This document shows, piece by piece, positions 42,235 through 55,645 of a stretch of 64,000 nucleotides of DNA (position 1 is its first letter; each line of letters begins with the position of its first letter). Under the pieces are notes generated by a model. The model ran no database searches and was not told where the DNA came from. It saw nothing but the letters and a program-made list of their open reading frames with translations. The DNA is from Lysobacter changpingensis (lineage in GTDB: Bacteria > Pseudomonadota > Gammaproteobacteria > Xanthomonadales > Xanthomonadaceae). Where the stretch lies: assembly GCF_017308985.1 (NCBI RefSeq), contig NZ_JADWPE010000002.1, positions 434,001 through 498,000 of the forward strand, in the 5' to 3' direction. Both the position numbers and the translations under genes were made by a program.

Positions 42235-45038
42235 GCTGCTACAACCTCCCCGCTTCTATCGCGCTTGAGCACCGCAACCGGTTCGGCCCACACATTGCCG
42301 CCGCGACGCTTACTGGTCGCCAAGACGAGATCTGAAGGCTCGAACACGTTTAAGTTATGCGTGATCGGCGTAGTCAGGATGTACTGTGCATCGGTCGAGC
42401 GAAGGAAGCGACCGACCTTCTCGATGTTGAACACATCTAGATGCGCGAAGGGTTCGTCGATGAAGACGAAACCGCCCGGCTGATCGTCGTCGCGCAGCAG
42501 GCCGACGAGCAGCAACAACGACTTCATCACCTGCTGGCCACCAGACGCTTCGCCGTCGTCGAGCCCGATCCAGCCCTTGCGGTCGAAGTCGAACTTTACC
42601 GTCAGCCCTGCCTGCGCGAGCGCTGCGTCCTCGTTCACCAGCTCCGGCATGTCGACATCGACGCCGATGCCGGCTAGTTCACCCAGCGCGGCGAGGTTCT
42701 TCTTGTAACGGCGCACCGTCGCGCGCAGCACGTTGATGTACGCGCCGCGCGCTTCCTCGGTGATGCGGCGCGCGCGCTGCAGGTGCGCCTCGCGCTTGCC
42801 GATGGTCGATTCAAGGCCATCATGGTCGGCGGCGAACTTGTCGCGCAGCGCGATGCACCCATCGTCCTCGATGTAGCCACCACGTTGTAGGCGCTCGTCA
42901 AGGCGTTCCAGCTCGCGCCGCACAGCACCGACGCTTTCGTACTCCTCTCGCACCAGGCGTAGGGCATCGGTGGTCCGCCACGCGGCAGGCATCAGCGCGC
43001 GTTTGCGGCGGAACTCGACAATGCGCTGCACCAGTTGTTGACGTTCATGCGCGATCTGCTGGGCACGCTCGCGCACTTCATTGTCGAGGGAACGGATCTC
43101 GCCGGCGCGCGTAGCACCGGCGATGCTTTGGGCCTTGTCTTCGGCTTCCAGCCCGTCGAGCTTCGCGCGCGCGTCGGACAATGCGAGGCCCGCTTGCTGC
43201 GCCGCTTCGGCCAGCGCAGGAAGGCGTTCGGCGGCATCGGCGAACTCCGCCGCGCGCGTCACCAGCTCCTGCCCGGCATCCAAGCCAAGCAATCGCCTCT
43301 GTTCGGCGTCGACGCGCCTGCCTAGTTCGCTCAATTCGTCTTCGCGGGCGTGCGTACGCTGCTGGATCTTGACCTGTTCGGCGCGCAGCTCATCCAGGCG
43401 CGCCTGCCGAGCGCCGCTGCCGAAGTGCGGCGCACCGCCGCCGATGTGGCGACCGCCGCGATGTTCGCGCAGGTAGCCCTTCAGCGTGATCCAGTCCTGC
43501 CCCTTCGGCAGGCGACGGCCGTCCTCGATGTCCTCCACGCGCTGGATCTTGTCCAGTTGCTTGGGCAGCCACGACGGCGGCTCGGCCGAGAACTTCACCA
43601 CTTCCAGCAGCGAGCCCTTCGTCGCCTTCTCCACCGGCGTGCGCGTGGACACGACGAAGTGGCGGTACTGCATCTTCTCGCCGAGCTTCCACGCCGCACC
43701 TTCGTCGCGCGGATTCTCCAGCACGATGAGGTGGCGATACGGCGCCAGCACGGCTTCGACGGCGACCGACCACTTCGGATCGACGATGTCGACCAGTTCG
43801 GTGAGCACGCGGTGTTCGATGCCCGCGTTGTCGAGCGTGGTGCGGAAATCGCGCTCGAACGGCTCGACGATGCGGCCGCCACCGCTGAGCGCCGCGACCT
43901 GCGCGGCGATTTCGCCGGTGCGCTGGCGATCGCGCTCGGCTTCCAGCTTCAGTTCGGCCTGACGGCGGCGGCCTTCTTCCACGCGGCGGCTGAGCGCTTC
44001 CACGTCCACCGCACCGCGCTGCGCCTGCACGCGCGCGAGTTCGTCGCGACGGCGCACCAGCATCTCGGCATCGCGTGCGTGATCGCGCGCGGCGGTGAAT
44101 TCGGTTTCGCATGCGCGCACATCGGCGCGGGCGCGTTCGATCGCCGCGCGCAGTTCGTCACGTTGACCGACGGCGTTGGCTTCGCGCGTCCGAAGGCTAT
44201 CGAACACGCGCTCGCGTTCGCGCAGCGCGCGACGCAGGCCGGTCAGGCGCGGACGCGCGCCTTCCAGCGTGGCGCGCAAATCGGCCAGTTCGATCTTCGG
44301 CGCGATCTCCGCCTGCAGTCGCTGGCGCTGGTTTCGCAGCGCCTGGCCTTCCTCGAACGAACGCACGTCCACGCGGGCCGATTCGAGCTTGAAATGCAGC
44401 TCGCCCAACCCGTGGCGCAGTTGTTCGATTTCCTTCTCGACGTCGAGCTGTTCGCTCTTGGCGCGCTGGTAGTCGTCCAGCACCGCCTTGTCCTCGAACA
44501 CGTCGAACACCAGTTGGAGCAGTTCGCGCGGCGAAAGCTGGCAGAGCTTGTCCGTGGCGCCCTGCTCCAGCGTGAGCACCCGGCAGATCGCGCGCGTGAG
44601 GCCGGCGCCGGCAAGCCGCACGCGGTAATCGCGCACGCCGAGCCATTCGCCGCCGGTTTCGATCTGTTCGACCGGCACGTCGCCGGCAAGGATCTGGTAA
44701 TCGCGCGACCAGTCGCCGCCGCGCTTGCGGATGCGGCATGCGAGCGTGACGGTCTCGTCCTTGATCGGGAAGAACGGACGACCGCCGCGGCGATCGGGGC
44801 GATTGCTCACCACCGCGCGCAGCCACGCCTGGCCTTTGCCGTTGTGGCGCAGGTAGGTCTTGTAGTCGCGCGCGGTTTCGCGGTCCTCGATGGCGAGCAG
44901 CGTGCGCAGCGCGTCGAGCAGCGTTGTCTTGCCCGAACCGTTCGGCCCGACGACGGTGATGACAGAGGCATCGAGCGGCAGCTGGAAACGCTGCCAGTAA
45001 TCCCAGTGCACGACTTCCAGGCTGCGGAACTCAAACAT
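42231..45038 (-). CDS. jetC: Wadjet SMC-like ATPase JetC (MksB/MukB-like)
   Basis: A 935-residue SMC-family motor. The Walker A loop GPNGSGKTTLLDALR is at about residues 31-45, the signature EASGGQQVMKS near 830 and Walker B FVFIDEPFAHLD at 857-868. Between them are two long charged coiled-coil stretches around a hinge-like globular part (about 420-560, with VDPKWSVAVEAVLAPYRHLIVLENP). It should dimerise with JetA/JetB and extrude DNA loops. At 935 residues it is rather short for the family. Start 45038 lies eight bases inside the end of jetB; upstream ORF residues are out-of-family. The last 150-200 bases are poorer in GC, like jetD. Confidence 0.9.
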   Translation of the reverse strand: MFEFRSLEVVHWDYWQRFQLPLDASVITVVGPNGSGKTTLLDALRTLLAIEDRETARDYKTYLRHNGKGQAWLRAVVSNRPDRRGGRPFFPIKDETVTLACRIRKRGGDWSRDYQILAGDVPVEQIETGGEWLGVRDYRVRLAGAGLTRAICRVLTLEQGATDKLCQLSPRELLQLVFDVFEDKAVLDDYQRAKSEQLDVEKEIEQLRHGLGELHFKLESARVDVRSFEEGQALRNQRQRLQAEIAPKIELADLRATLEGARPRLTGLRRALRERERVFDSLRTREANAVGQRDELRAAIERARADVRACETEFTAARDHARDAEMLVRRRDELARVQAQRGAVDVEALSRRVEEGRRRQAELKLEAERDRQRTGEIAAQVAALSGGGRIVEPFERDFRTTLDNAGIEHRVLTELVDIVDPKWSVAVEAVLAPYRHLIVLENPRDEGAAWKLGEKMQYRHFVVSTRTPVEKATKGSLLEVVKFSAEPPSWLPKQLDKIQRVEDIEDGRRLPKGQDWITLKGYLREHRGGRHIGGGAPHFGSGARQARLDELRAEQVKIQQRTHAREDELSELGRRVDAEQRRLLGLDAGQELVTRAAEFADAAERLPALAEAAQQAGLALSDARAKLDGLEAEDKAQSIAGATRAGEIRSLDNEVRERAQQIAHERQQLVQRIVEFRRKRALMPAAWRTTDALRLVREEYESVGAVRRELERLDERLQRGGYIEDDGCIALRDKFAADHDGLESTIGKREAHLQRARRITEEARGAYINVLRATVRRYKKNLAALGELAGIGVDVDMPELVNEDAALAQAGLTVKFDFDRKGWIGLDDGEASGGQQVMKSLLLLVGLLRDDDQPGGFVFIDEPFAHLDVFNIEKVGRFLRSTDAQYILTTPITHNLNVFEPSDLVLATSKRRGGNVWAEPVAVLKRDRSGEVVAA

Positions 45039-45770
45039 CGGCCTGCGCCTCTTCGGTGGTGTCGCTGCTTTCGTGGAGGTCGTCGTCGAGCGGTGCGTCG
45101 TACGCATCGTCGTCGAGGCTGTCGGCGTTGGCCGCCTGCGTCGCGCGCGCCTGTTCGACGACGAACGACAGCGCGCCATCCATCACGCGGCTGGCGATGC
45201 GTTCGTAATCGAATGCGAGGTCGAGCAGCGGGCCTTCGGCGATGCGTTCCTTGCGGCGCACGATGAAGCCGTGTCGCTGCAGCGCGCCGAGCGAGAGGTT
45301 GATGCGGAACTTGCCGCCGAGCTTGTCGCCGAAGTCGGCCACCAGCGTGCGTTCGTTGATCGGTTCGACCATGTCCTGGCCCACCGGCACCGGTTTGAGT
45401 TCGGCGAACATCTGCTCCTGGTCCTGCTGGCGTTCGCTTTCCTGCCGCGCGATCTGGCGCTGGCGCTTGGGCAGCACCAGCAGCGACCACAGCACGACCA
45501 GCAGCGCGAGCGCGTCGCGATCCAGCTGCAGGTTGCTCGCGGCCCACGCGCGGGCACTGCCGAACACGTCGTTCTCCTGCGCGCGCGCCACGCCGACGGC
45601 GACGTGAGCGGCGTAGGGATGTTCGAGCAGGCGCAGGCCGACGCCGGCGAGGCGGCGGTCGAGGTCGTCGCGCAGTTCCGCGTCGACCAGGACCTGACGC
45701 ACCGCGGAGTCGTCGCGCGGCAACCAGCGCTCGGCGAGCAGGCGGGCGATGAGGGTGGCGGTGGGGTCGC

Positions 45771-45774
<4 letters not shown>
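45031..45774 (-). CDS. jetB: Wadjet subunit JetB (MukE/MksE-like)
   Basis: A 247-residue protein with winged-helix character. The central region (VGQDMVEPINERTLVADFGDK; LGALQRHGFIVRRKERIAEG) resembles the DNA-contacting wings of MukE-like KITE proteins that sit on the kleisin. The C-terminus is acidic (LDDDAYDAPLDDDLHESSD). It overlaps jetA by 4 bases (ATGA) and jetC by 8, so the three subunits are made at matched levels. Family placement is by size, order and neighbours more than by a single motif. Confidence 0.8.
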
Positions 45775-49557
<3,783 letters not shown>

Positions 49558-49565
49558 CGAATTGC

Positions 49566-49590
49566 GCAGCCCTTGCGGGGCAAGGGCTGC
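49566..49590 (+). terminator. Hairpin after fadH
   Basis: GCAGCCCTTG and CAAGGGCTGC form a perfect 10-bp stem with a 5-base loop, 9 bases after the fadH stop. There is no T run, so it may stabilise or help end the transcript without being a classical terminator. Confidence 0.6.
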
Positions 49591-50020
49591 AGGGGTGTCG
49601 CGCAGTCGATCGGGAGGCCTGGTTTGGGGCGTGCGCCGACCCGACCGGCAGCTTCCTGAACAGGCGTTCGGCGTTCCGGTGACCGGGGCCGGCAACCCAA
49701 TCCCGTTTGCATACAACGAGTTGCGATCGGGCCGGCGGATTTCCAGCCGGAACCGGGAGGCCCGGTCAAGCCCCCTTTGTTCACGAGGCATTTATCTTCG
49801 CGCCGCTACCGTGCGCCAACTTTTTTCGGCCACCCCCCTTGGTGGCGACCCTCACCGCCCGCGCACCCCACCCTTCCGCGCGGCTTTGGTGAATGGGCAA
49901 AAGCGCGCCGCAGAGTGCGCTGCCCTCCCCAGTACGCCATGCCGGTTCGCGCGGCGGCCCCTTCCCCTTGGGAAGCGGACTCCAAGCGGCCCGGCGCAAC
50001 GGAGCAAGGAGTCCGATTAG
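49591..50020. other. 430-base stretch without a recognisable gene
   Basis: Between fadH and the SleB-like gene. Short ORFs are present on both strands, but none has a good ribosome site, a family motif or the normal codon pattern. The stretch is less GC-rich around 49690-49830. It ends with AAGGAG nine bases before the next ATG. I see no tRNA or clear hairpin. Confidence 0.5.
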
Positions 50021-50479
50021 ATGAAACTGGCTTGGATCCTGTGGCTGGCCTCCGTGCTTCCGCCACAAACCGCCGACTCGCTGTGCCTGAGCACCACCGT
50101 CTACCTGGAAGCGCGCGACCAGTCGGTCCGCGGCCAGAAGGCGGTCGCCGAGGTCGCCCTGCGTCGCCGCGACAGCGGCCTGTGGGGCAACACCGTCTGC
50201 GACGTGGTCACCGCACGCAAGCAGTTCGCCCCGACCCTGGTGTCGCCGGGCACGCGGCTGAGCAACACCGATGCCTGGGCCGAGGCCGTCGGCATCGCCC
50301 TCGACGCCGAGCGCAACTGGGCGCTGCCGCCCGGCGAGCGCAAGGAGATCGTCCCCGGCGCCAGCCACTTCGCCGCACACGCGATCGCCAGTCCGTCCTG
50401 GCGCACGGCGTACCAGGTGGCGACGATCGGCGACCACACCTTCTATAAGGTGCAGTCGTTGAAGCCGCGGCGTTCGTAG
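50021..50479 (+). CDS. SleB-like cell-wall hydrolase
   Basis: A 152-residue protein dominated by a Hydrolase_2 (SleB) domain: CLSTTVYLEARDQSVRGQ with the catalytic Glu near residue 32, VAEVALRRRDSGLWGNTVCDVV, and the closing HFAAHAIASPSW and GDHTFYKV. Such enzymes cut peptidoglycan glycan strands; here a weak N-terminal signal (MKLAWILWLASVLP) suggests periplasmic action. Two Cys residues (22 and about 67) could form a disulfide there. AAGGAG nine bases upstream supports the start. Single gene. Confidence 0.88.
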   Translation: MKLAWILWLASVLPPQTADSLCLSTTVYLEARDQSVRGQKAVAEVALRRRDSGLWGNTVCDVVTARKQFAPTLVSPGTRLSNTDAWAEAVGIALDAERNWALPPGERKEIVPGASHFAAHAIASPSWRTAYQVATIGDHTFYKVQSLKPRRS

Positions 50480-50616
50480 GCGCGCGGCGCCTCCGCCCGG
50501 CGGCATGGCCCGTCCGGGCGCATTCATGGCAATGATCTGTTGCATTCCACGGCGTTGAGCCGCGGCCCGCGCGTCGGCCATAGTGTCGGGATTCGCTTTC
50601 CTTGAAGGGATCCCGC

Positions 50617-51228
50617 ATGAAGCTCTACACCAAGCCCGGCGCGTGCTCGACCGCCGACCACATCGCGCTGCAGTGGACGGGCCAGCCCTTCCAGCTGGAG
50701 ATCCTCGACAAGGACTCGATGAAGGCGCCGGCGTACCTGGCGATCAATCCCACCGGCGCGGTGCCGGCGATCGTGGACGGCGACTTCGTGCTGACCCAGA
50801 ACGCCGCGATCATGGGCTACATCGCCGACTCCTTCCCCGAAGCCGGCCTCGCCGGCGACGGCAGCGCGCGCCAGCGCGCCGAGGCGTCCCGCTGGCTGGC
50901 CTTCGTCAATTCCGACCTGCACCCGGCGTTCAAGCCGCTGTTCGGGCCGGGCAACTTCATCGGCGACGAGAGCCAGTACGAAGCCGTGAAGCACGCCGCC
51001 CGCGCCCGCGTGCGTTCGCTGTTCGAGGTCGCCGACCGCCAGCTCGCCGGCCGGCAGTGGCTCGCCGGCTTCCGCAGCTACGCCGATCCCTACCTCTACA
51101 TCACCCTGCGCTGGGCGCGGGGCGTGGGCATCGATCTGACGGGCCTGGACCACCTGGCCGCGTTCAAGGCCCGCATGGAGGCCGACCCGGCGGTGCAGAA
51201 GGCGTTGCAGATCGAAGGGCTGGCGTAA
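50617..51228 (+). CDS. Glutathione S-transferase family protein
   Basis: A 203-residue cytosolic GST-like protein. The thioredoxin-like half begins MKLYTKPGACSTADHIALQW, with Cys10 and Ser11 as candidate catalytic residues (beta class), and includes the cis-proline loop NPTGAVPAI near residue 49. The all-helical half follows with ADPYLYITLRWARG. An ORF start 15 bases upstream is less likely. It is probably a detoxification enzyme; no neighbour suggests a substrate. Confidence 0.92.
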   Translation: MKLYTKPGACSTADHIALQWTGQPFQLEILDKDSMKAPAYLAINPTGAVPAIVDGDFVLTQNAAIMGYIADSFPEAGLAGDGSARQRAEASRWLAFVNSDLHPAFKPLFGPGNFIGDESQYEAVKHAARARVRSLFEVADRQLAGRQWLAGFRSYADPYLYITLRWARGVGIDLTGLDHLAAFKARMEADPAVQKALQIEGLA

Positions 51229-51252
51229 CGCGCGAAGCCACGCCACGAACGC

Positions 51253-51278
51253 ACGAAGGCGGCTCCGGCCGCCTTCGT
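51253..51278. terminator. Hairpin between convergent GST and unknown gene
   Basis: ACGAAGGCGGC and GCCGCCTTCGT form a perfect 11-bp stem with a 4-base loop, placed 24 bases after the GST stop and 22 bases from the convergent gene end. T runs are poor, but position and strength suggest a bidirectional terminator. Confidence 0.7.
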
Positions 51279-51300
51279 GTCGTTGGCACCCCGCCGCGCC

Positions 51301-51837
51301 TCAGGCCTGCGCGAGCGCGCGGAAGCGGCGCTCCATCTCCGCGGCGAAATCGGTGTCGCGCGCCTTGCCCAGCGCGGTGCTGAAGTCCGGCAGCAGCGCG
51401 ATCAGTTCGCCCACGTCGGTGCAGCGTTCGACCTTGAGCTGCAGGAAATAGCCGCGCAGCCCGAGGTGCTCGCGCACGGTGTCGGACATCAGCGTGTAGA
51501 GCGCGGAATAGCCGTTCGCGGCAGACGGCCCGGAGACGGGCGCGGGCGCCACGGGAGCCGGTTCGTTTGCCGACGCCGGGCGCGCGGCTTCGCGGATCGT
51601 CGCGGCAGCGGCGGCGGCCAGGCTCTGCGGCACGGCGATCAGGCCCATCGCCTGGAGCTGCTGCAGGGCGTCGTCCGGCGCCTTCAGGCCGACCGCCACG
51701 CCACGCAGCTGCGCCCCGTTGCGTTGCCCGTCCACCATCAGCAGGATCGACCGCAACCCGTTCGGCAGCTTCAGCGTGCGGCTCTGGATCTCGTCGCGAC
51801 CGGCATCGGTCTTGTTCGGCACTTCGTCGTCGCGCAT
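51301..51837 (-). CDS. Conserved-looking protein of unknown function
   Basis: A 178-residue cytoplasmic protein. The N-terminal 70 residues contain NKTDAGRDEIQSRTLKLP and LRSILLMVDGQRNGAQLR, then LQQLQAMGLIAVP, a pattern like a small winged helix that ends in a beta hairpin. This is followed by an Ala/Pro linker (about 80-100) and a C-terminal helical domain (YTLMSDTVREHLGLRGYFLQ ... VGELIALLPDF). I do not recognise the family. The start at 51837 matches a natural N-terminus (MRDDEVPNKT). It lies downstream of prpC on the same strand but behind a terminator. Confidence 0.75.
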   Translation of the reverse strand: MRDDEVPNKTDAGRDEIQSRTLKLPNGLRSILLMVDGQRNGAQLRGVAVGLKAPDDALQQLQAMGLIAVPQSLAAAAAATIREAARPASANEPAPVAPAPVSGPSAANGYSALYTLMSDTVREHLGLRGYFLQLKVERCTDVGELIALLPDFSTALGKARDTDFAAEMERRFRALAQA

Positions 51838-51990
51838 GGTTCCCCCCGGACCATTGGCTGCGAAAGCCGGCCGACTATGCCACGGTTGGACGCGCCGCGC
51901 TCGGCACCCGTTCAATGTTCGACGCCGCCGATGCCGGGCGGCCTGCCCTGCCCTGCGACGTCCGCGTTCCCCGCCACAGACCTTCCCAGG

Positions 51991-52018
51991 AAAAAGGCCG
52001 CGCAATGCGCGGCCCTTT
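51991..52018 (-). terminator. Terminator of prpC
   Basis: GGCCGCGC and GCGCGGCC form an 8-bp stem with a 3-base loop, about 25 bases after the prpC stop. On the minus strand it is followed by TTTTT. Confidence 0.9.
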
Positions 52019-52039
52019 CCATCTCGAACGAAGCGCCGG

Positions 52040-53191
52040 TCAGCGCTTGTCGATCGCCACGTACTCGCGATCTTCCGGCCCGGTGTAGTTCGCGCTCGGA
52101 CGGATGATCTTGCCGTCCTCGCGCTGCTCGATCACGTGCGCGCTCCAGCCGGTGGTGCGCGCGATGACGAACAGCGGCGTGAACATCGGCGTCGGGATGC
52201 CCATCATGTGATAGGCCGACGCGCTGTACCAGTCGAGGTTCGGGAACATCTTCTTGGTGTCCATCATCAGGTTCTCGATGCGCTCGGACACGTCGAACAG
52301 CGTCTTGTTGCCGCCATCGATGCACAGCTTGCGCGAGAGTTCCTTGATGATCGGGTTGCGCGGATCGCCGATGGTGTACACCGGGTGGCCGAAGCCGATG
52401 ATGATTTCCTTGCGATCCATGCGCGCGCGGATGTCGGCCTCCGCCTCATCGGCCGAACCGTAGCGCGCGATGATGTCCATCGCCACTTCGTTCGCGCCGC
52501 CGTGCTTGGGGCCGCGCAGCGCGCCGATCGCGCCGGTGATGCACGAATGCAGGTCCGAACCGGTACCGGCGATCACGCGTGCGGTGAACGTCGATGCGTT
52601 GAACTCGTGCTCGGCGTAGAGGATCAGCGACTTGTCGAGCGAGTCGGCATGCAGCTGCGAGGGCTCCTCGCCATGCAGCAGGTGCAGGAAATGCGCGGCG
52701 ACGGAATCGTCGTCGGTTTCCACGTCGATGCGACGGCCATTACGCGTGAAGTGCCACCAGTACAGCAGCATCGAACCGAAGCTGGCGATGAGCTTGTCGG
52801 CGATGTCGCGCGCTTCGGACGCCGGATGGCCTTCGCGCTCGGGCAGCACCGTGCCCAGCACCGAGCAACCGGTGCGCAGCACGTCCATCGGATGCGCGTT
52901 GGCGGGAACCAGTTCCAGCGCTTCGGACACGATCGCCGGCAGCCCGCGCAGGCGCTTGAGCTTGGCCTTGTACTGCTTCAGCTGCGACGCGGTCGGCAAC
53001 GCGCCGTGCACGAGCAGGTGCGCGACTTCCTCGAAGGTCGACTTCGTCGCCAGGTCGTGGATGTCGTAGCCGCGGTAGTGCAGGTCGTTGCCGCTGCGGC
53101 CGACGGTGCACAGCGCGGTGTTGCCCGCGGCGGTGCCGCTGAGCGCGACGGATTTCTTGGCCTTGGGCAGGACCTGTGTGGTCTCGGTCAT
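52040..53191 (-). CDS. prpC: 2-methylcitrate synthase
   Basis: Condenses propionyl-CoA with oxaloacetate to 2-methylcitrate. The 383-residue citrate-synthase-fold enzyme carries the catalytic trio: His in [11 protein letters not shown] (about 233), His in [14 protein letters not shown] (about 272) and Asp in [13 protein letters not shown] (about 324). The length and [13 protein letters not shown] context fit PrpC rather than TCA citrate synthase. It is downstream of prpB with a 252-base gap that holds no gene, and ends at a strong terminator. Confidence 0.94.
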   Translation of the reverse strand: MTETTQVLPKAKKSVALSGTAAGNTALCTVGRSGNDLHYRGYDIHDLATKSTFEEVAHLLVHGALPTASQLKQYKAKLKRLRGLPAIVSEALELVPANAHPMDVLRTGCSVLGTVLPEREGHPASEARDIADKLIASFGSMLLYWWHFTRNGRRIDVETDDDSVAAHFLHLLHGEEPSQLHADSLDKSLILYAEHEFNASTFTARVIAGTGSDLHSCITGAIGALRGPKHGGANEVAMDIIARYGSADEAEADIRARMDRKEIIIGFGHPVYTIGDPRNPIIKELSRKLCIDGGNKTLFDVSERIENLMMDTKKMFPNLDWYSASAYHMMGIPTPMFTPLFVIARTTGWSAHVIEQREDGKIIRPSANYTGPEDREYVAIDKR

Positions 53192-53443
53192 CGGGTTTCT
53201 CCTCGTGCGTGGTCCGACGCGGGGTGACCGGTCGGCCCGGGGTGCGACGTTGTCTGGATCGAAGGGTGAGCGTGAAGGGGCGACAGCGGGATTATTCGAT
53301 CAAAGCCAGCCTGCGACGGGGGTCGCAGCCGACCGTGGTGGGCCGGATCGCGCCCGCCACGGTCGAAGGGCGACGGACGCGCCGGCGGAGATGGGGACAG
53401 GGGGACTCCATGGGAAGGCCCTGTACGCTCCGTCGGCCGACCT

Positions 53444-54328
53444 TTATTTCCTGCTTGCGAACAGCGCGTCGAGCTTGTTCTCGAAATCGTGGTAACCGAT
53501 GCGATCGTAAAGCTCATCGCGCGTCTGCATCGTGTCCACGACGGCCTTCTGGTGGCCGTCGCGACGGATCGCGGTGTAGACGTTCTCGGCGGCCTTGTTC
53601 ATCGCACGGAACGCCGACAGCGGGAACAGCTGGATCGCGACGCCCGCCGAGGCCAGCTCGTCGCGGGTGAACAGCGGCGTCTTGCCGAACTCGGTGATGT
53701 TCGCCAGCACCGGCACCTTCACCGCATCGACGAAGCGGCGGTAGGTGTCCAGGTCGTACGCGGCCTCGGCGAAGATGCCGTCGGCGCCGGCTTCGACGCA
53801 GGCGATGGCGCGCTCGATCGCCGCGTCCACGCCGTCCACCGCGATGGCGTCGGTGCGCGCGATGAGGAAGAACTCCGGGTCGGTCTTCGCATCGGCGGCG
53901 GCCTTGACGCGATCGACCATCTCGCCCTGCGACACGATTTCCTTGCCGGGACGATGGCCGCAGCGCTTCGCGCCGACCTGGTCCTCGATGTGGCAGGCGG
54001 CGGCGCCGGCCTTGATCAGCGACTTCACCGTGCGCTCGATGTTGAACGCGCTGGGGCCGAAGCCGGTGTCGATGTCGACCAGCAGCGGCAATTCGCAGAC
54101 GTCGGTGATGCGGCGAACGTCGATCAGCACGTCTTCCAGCCCGGAAATGCCCAGGTCCGGCAGGCCGAGCGAACCGGCCGCGACGCCGCCGCCGGACAGA
54201 TAGATCGCGCGATACCCCGCACGCTGGGCGAGCAGCGCGTGGTTGGCGTTGATGGCGCCGATGACCTGCAGGGGCTTTTCGGCGGCAAGGGCGGCGCGGA
54301 AACGCGCGCCGGCGGAGGCGGTGGTCAT
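53444..54328 (-). CDS. prpB: 2-methylisocitrate lyase
   Basis: Splits 2-methylisocitrate into pyruvate and succinate, the last step of the methylcitrate cycle. The 294-residue protein belongs to the isocitrate-lyase superfamily. It shows [19 protein letters not shown] (metal Asp near residue 88) and the catalytic [12 protein letters not shown], with Cys near 125, and ends with the lid region [16 protein letters not shown]. Start 54328 gives [14 protein letters not shown]. It is the first gene of the prpBC transcript and diverges from the HTH-citrate synthase fusion gene across an operator-like dyad. Confidence 0.95.
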   Translation of the reverse strand: MTTASAGARFRAALAAEKPLQVIGAINANHALLAQRAGYRAIYLSGGGVAAGSLGLPDLGISGLEDVLIDVRRITDVCELPLLVDIDTGFGPSAFNIERTVKSLIKAGAAACHIEDQVGAKRCGHRPGKEIVSQGEMVDRVKAAADAKTDPEFFLIARTDAIAVDGVDAAIERAIACVEAGADGIFAEAAYDLDTYRRFVDAVKVPVLANITEFGKTPLFTRDELASAGVAIQLFPLSAFRAMNKAAENVYTAIRRDGHQKAVVDTMQTRDELYDRIGYHDFENKLDALFASRK

Positions 54329-54371
54329 GCGGGGCTCCTGTGTGCGGCGGCCGTCAATCTGGCACCATCGC

Positions 54372-54400
54372 ATTGGTTGATCAATCTTGATCGACCCAAT
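54372..54400. promoter_or_regulatory. Candidate operator between prpB and the HTH-citrate synthase gene
   Basis: ATTGG (54372-54376) and CCAAT (54396-54400) are inverted arms around a core with two direct TTGATC copies ten bases apart, the first inside the palindrome TTGATCAA. It occupies the 87-base divergent region between the two starts, an AT-rich island in GC-rich DNA. It is a likely binding site for a regulator of both genes, possibly the fusion protein itself. Confidence 0.55.
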
Positions 54401-54415
54401 CAATATGTCACCGCC

Positions 54416-55639
54416 ATGCCGCCGACCCAGGACCTGCTTTCCGCCCGCGAAACCTGCCGCCTGCTCGGCATCAGCCCGGCGACGCTGTACGCCTACGTCA
54501 GCCGCGGCCTGCTCGAATCCCGCCCCGGGCCCGACCATCGGAGCCGCTTGTACCTGCGGCAGGACGTCGAGCGCCTGGCCCAGCGCCAGCGCGCCGGCCG
54601 CGGCGAGGCGCGCGGGGCAGCGCAGAGCCTGGATCGCGGCCTGCCCGTGCTGGAGACGCGGATCTCGCTGATCCATCCCGACGAGGGCCCGTATTACCGC
54701 GGGCGGTCGGCGATCGCGCTCGTGCGCGGCGGCGCCACGCTGGAGGACACCGCGCGTCTGCTGTGGGACTGTGGCGATGACGATCCGTTCGACGCACCCC
54801 TTCCGGCCGCGTGGCCGGCCACGGTGGCGGCGATCGCCAGCGATGCGTCGCTTCCTCCGCTGGAACGCACGATGGCGGCGTTCCCGCTGCTCGCGCTGGA
54901 AGAACGCCACTCCCTCAACGCGGCCACGCGAACGCGCCATCGCGTCGCGGCCACGCTGCTGCGCCAGAACGCGGCGCTGCTGGTCGCCGGAGCGCCGGCC
55001 TCGGCACCGGTGCATGCGCTGCTCGCGCATGCATGGATGCCGCGCGATGCGGCGTTCGAGGATCTGGTGCGCGCGGCGCTCGTGCTGTGCGCCGACCACG
55101 AGCTCAACGTGTCGGCCTTCGCCGCGCGCGTGGTCGCATCGACCGGCGCGCATCTGCACGCGACGGTCTGCAGCGGCCTGGCCGCGCTGTCGGGACCGCG
55201 GCATGGCGGCGCGACCGCGCGTGCGTACGCGCTGATCGGCGAGGCGCTGCAATCGGAATCTCCGCGCGAGGCGATCGCGGCGCGCTGGCAGCGCGGCGAC
55301 GACCTGCCGGGGTTCCGCCACGCGCTGTATCCGCACGGCGATCCGCGCGCCGCCGAGCTGCTGTCGCGACTGCGCCGTTGCGCGCCCGATGCGGCGAAGA
55401 TGGACGCGTTGAACGCGCTGGTCACCGCGACCGAGGAAATCAGCGGCCAGCGTCCGAACATCGACTTCATGCTCGCGGCGATCTGCCACGCGCACGCATT
55501 GCCGGCGACGCCGGCGCTGGTGATGTTCGCCGCCGGCCGCCTCGCCGGCTGGCTCGCGCACGCGCTGGAACAGCAGGCGCAGGGCGGACTGATCCGCCCG
55601 CGCGCCCGCTACGCCGGGGTGACGCCCGCGCAGGAATGA
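54416..55639 (+). CDS. Helix-turn-helix / citrate synthase fusion protein
   Basis: A 407-residue two-part protein. Residues about 6-55 form a MerR/excisionase-type DNA-binding helix-turn-helix ([41 protein letters not shown]). The rest is a full citrate-synthase fold. The catalytic residues persist: His in [13 protein letters not shown], His in [15 protein letters not shown] and Asp in [13 protein letters not shown]. It diverges from prpBC and meets prpE tail to tail, six bases apart. It may be a propionyl-CoA or oxaloacetate-sensing regulator of the prp genes, an enzyme, or both. ATG 54416 starts the HTH directly. Confidence 0.88.
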   Translation: MPPTQDLLSARETCRLLGISPATLYAYVSRGLLESRPGPDHRSRLYLRQDVERLAQRQRAGRGEARGAAQSLDRGLPVLETRISLIHPDEGPYYRGRSAIALVRGGATLEDTARLLWDCGDDDPFDAPLPAAWPATVAAIASDASLPPLERTMAAFPLLALEERHSLNAATRTRHRVAATLLRQNAALLVAGAPASAPVHALLAHAWMPRDAAFEDLVRAALVLCADHELNVSAFAARVVASTGAHLHATVCSGLAALSGPRHGGATARAYALIGEALQSESPREAIAARWQRGDDLPGFRHALYPHGDPRAAELLSRLRRCAPDAAKMDALNALVTATEEISGQRPNIDFMLAAICHAHALPATPALVMFAAGRLAGWLAHALEQQAQGGLIRPRARYAGVTPAQE

Positions 55640-55645
55640 TGCGAG

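Noticed and set aside
53192-53443. A missing gene between prpB and prpC
   Set aside because: The 252-base gap has no ORF with a ribosome site or domain; it is treated as spacer.
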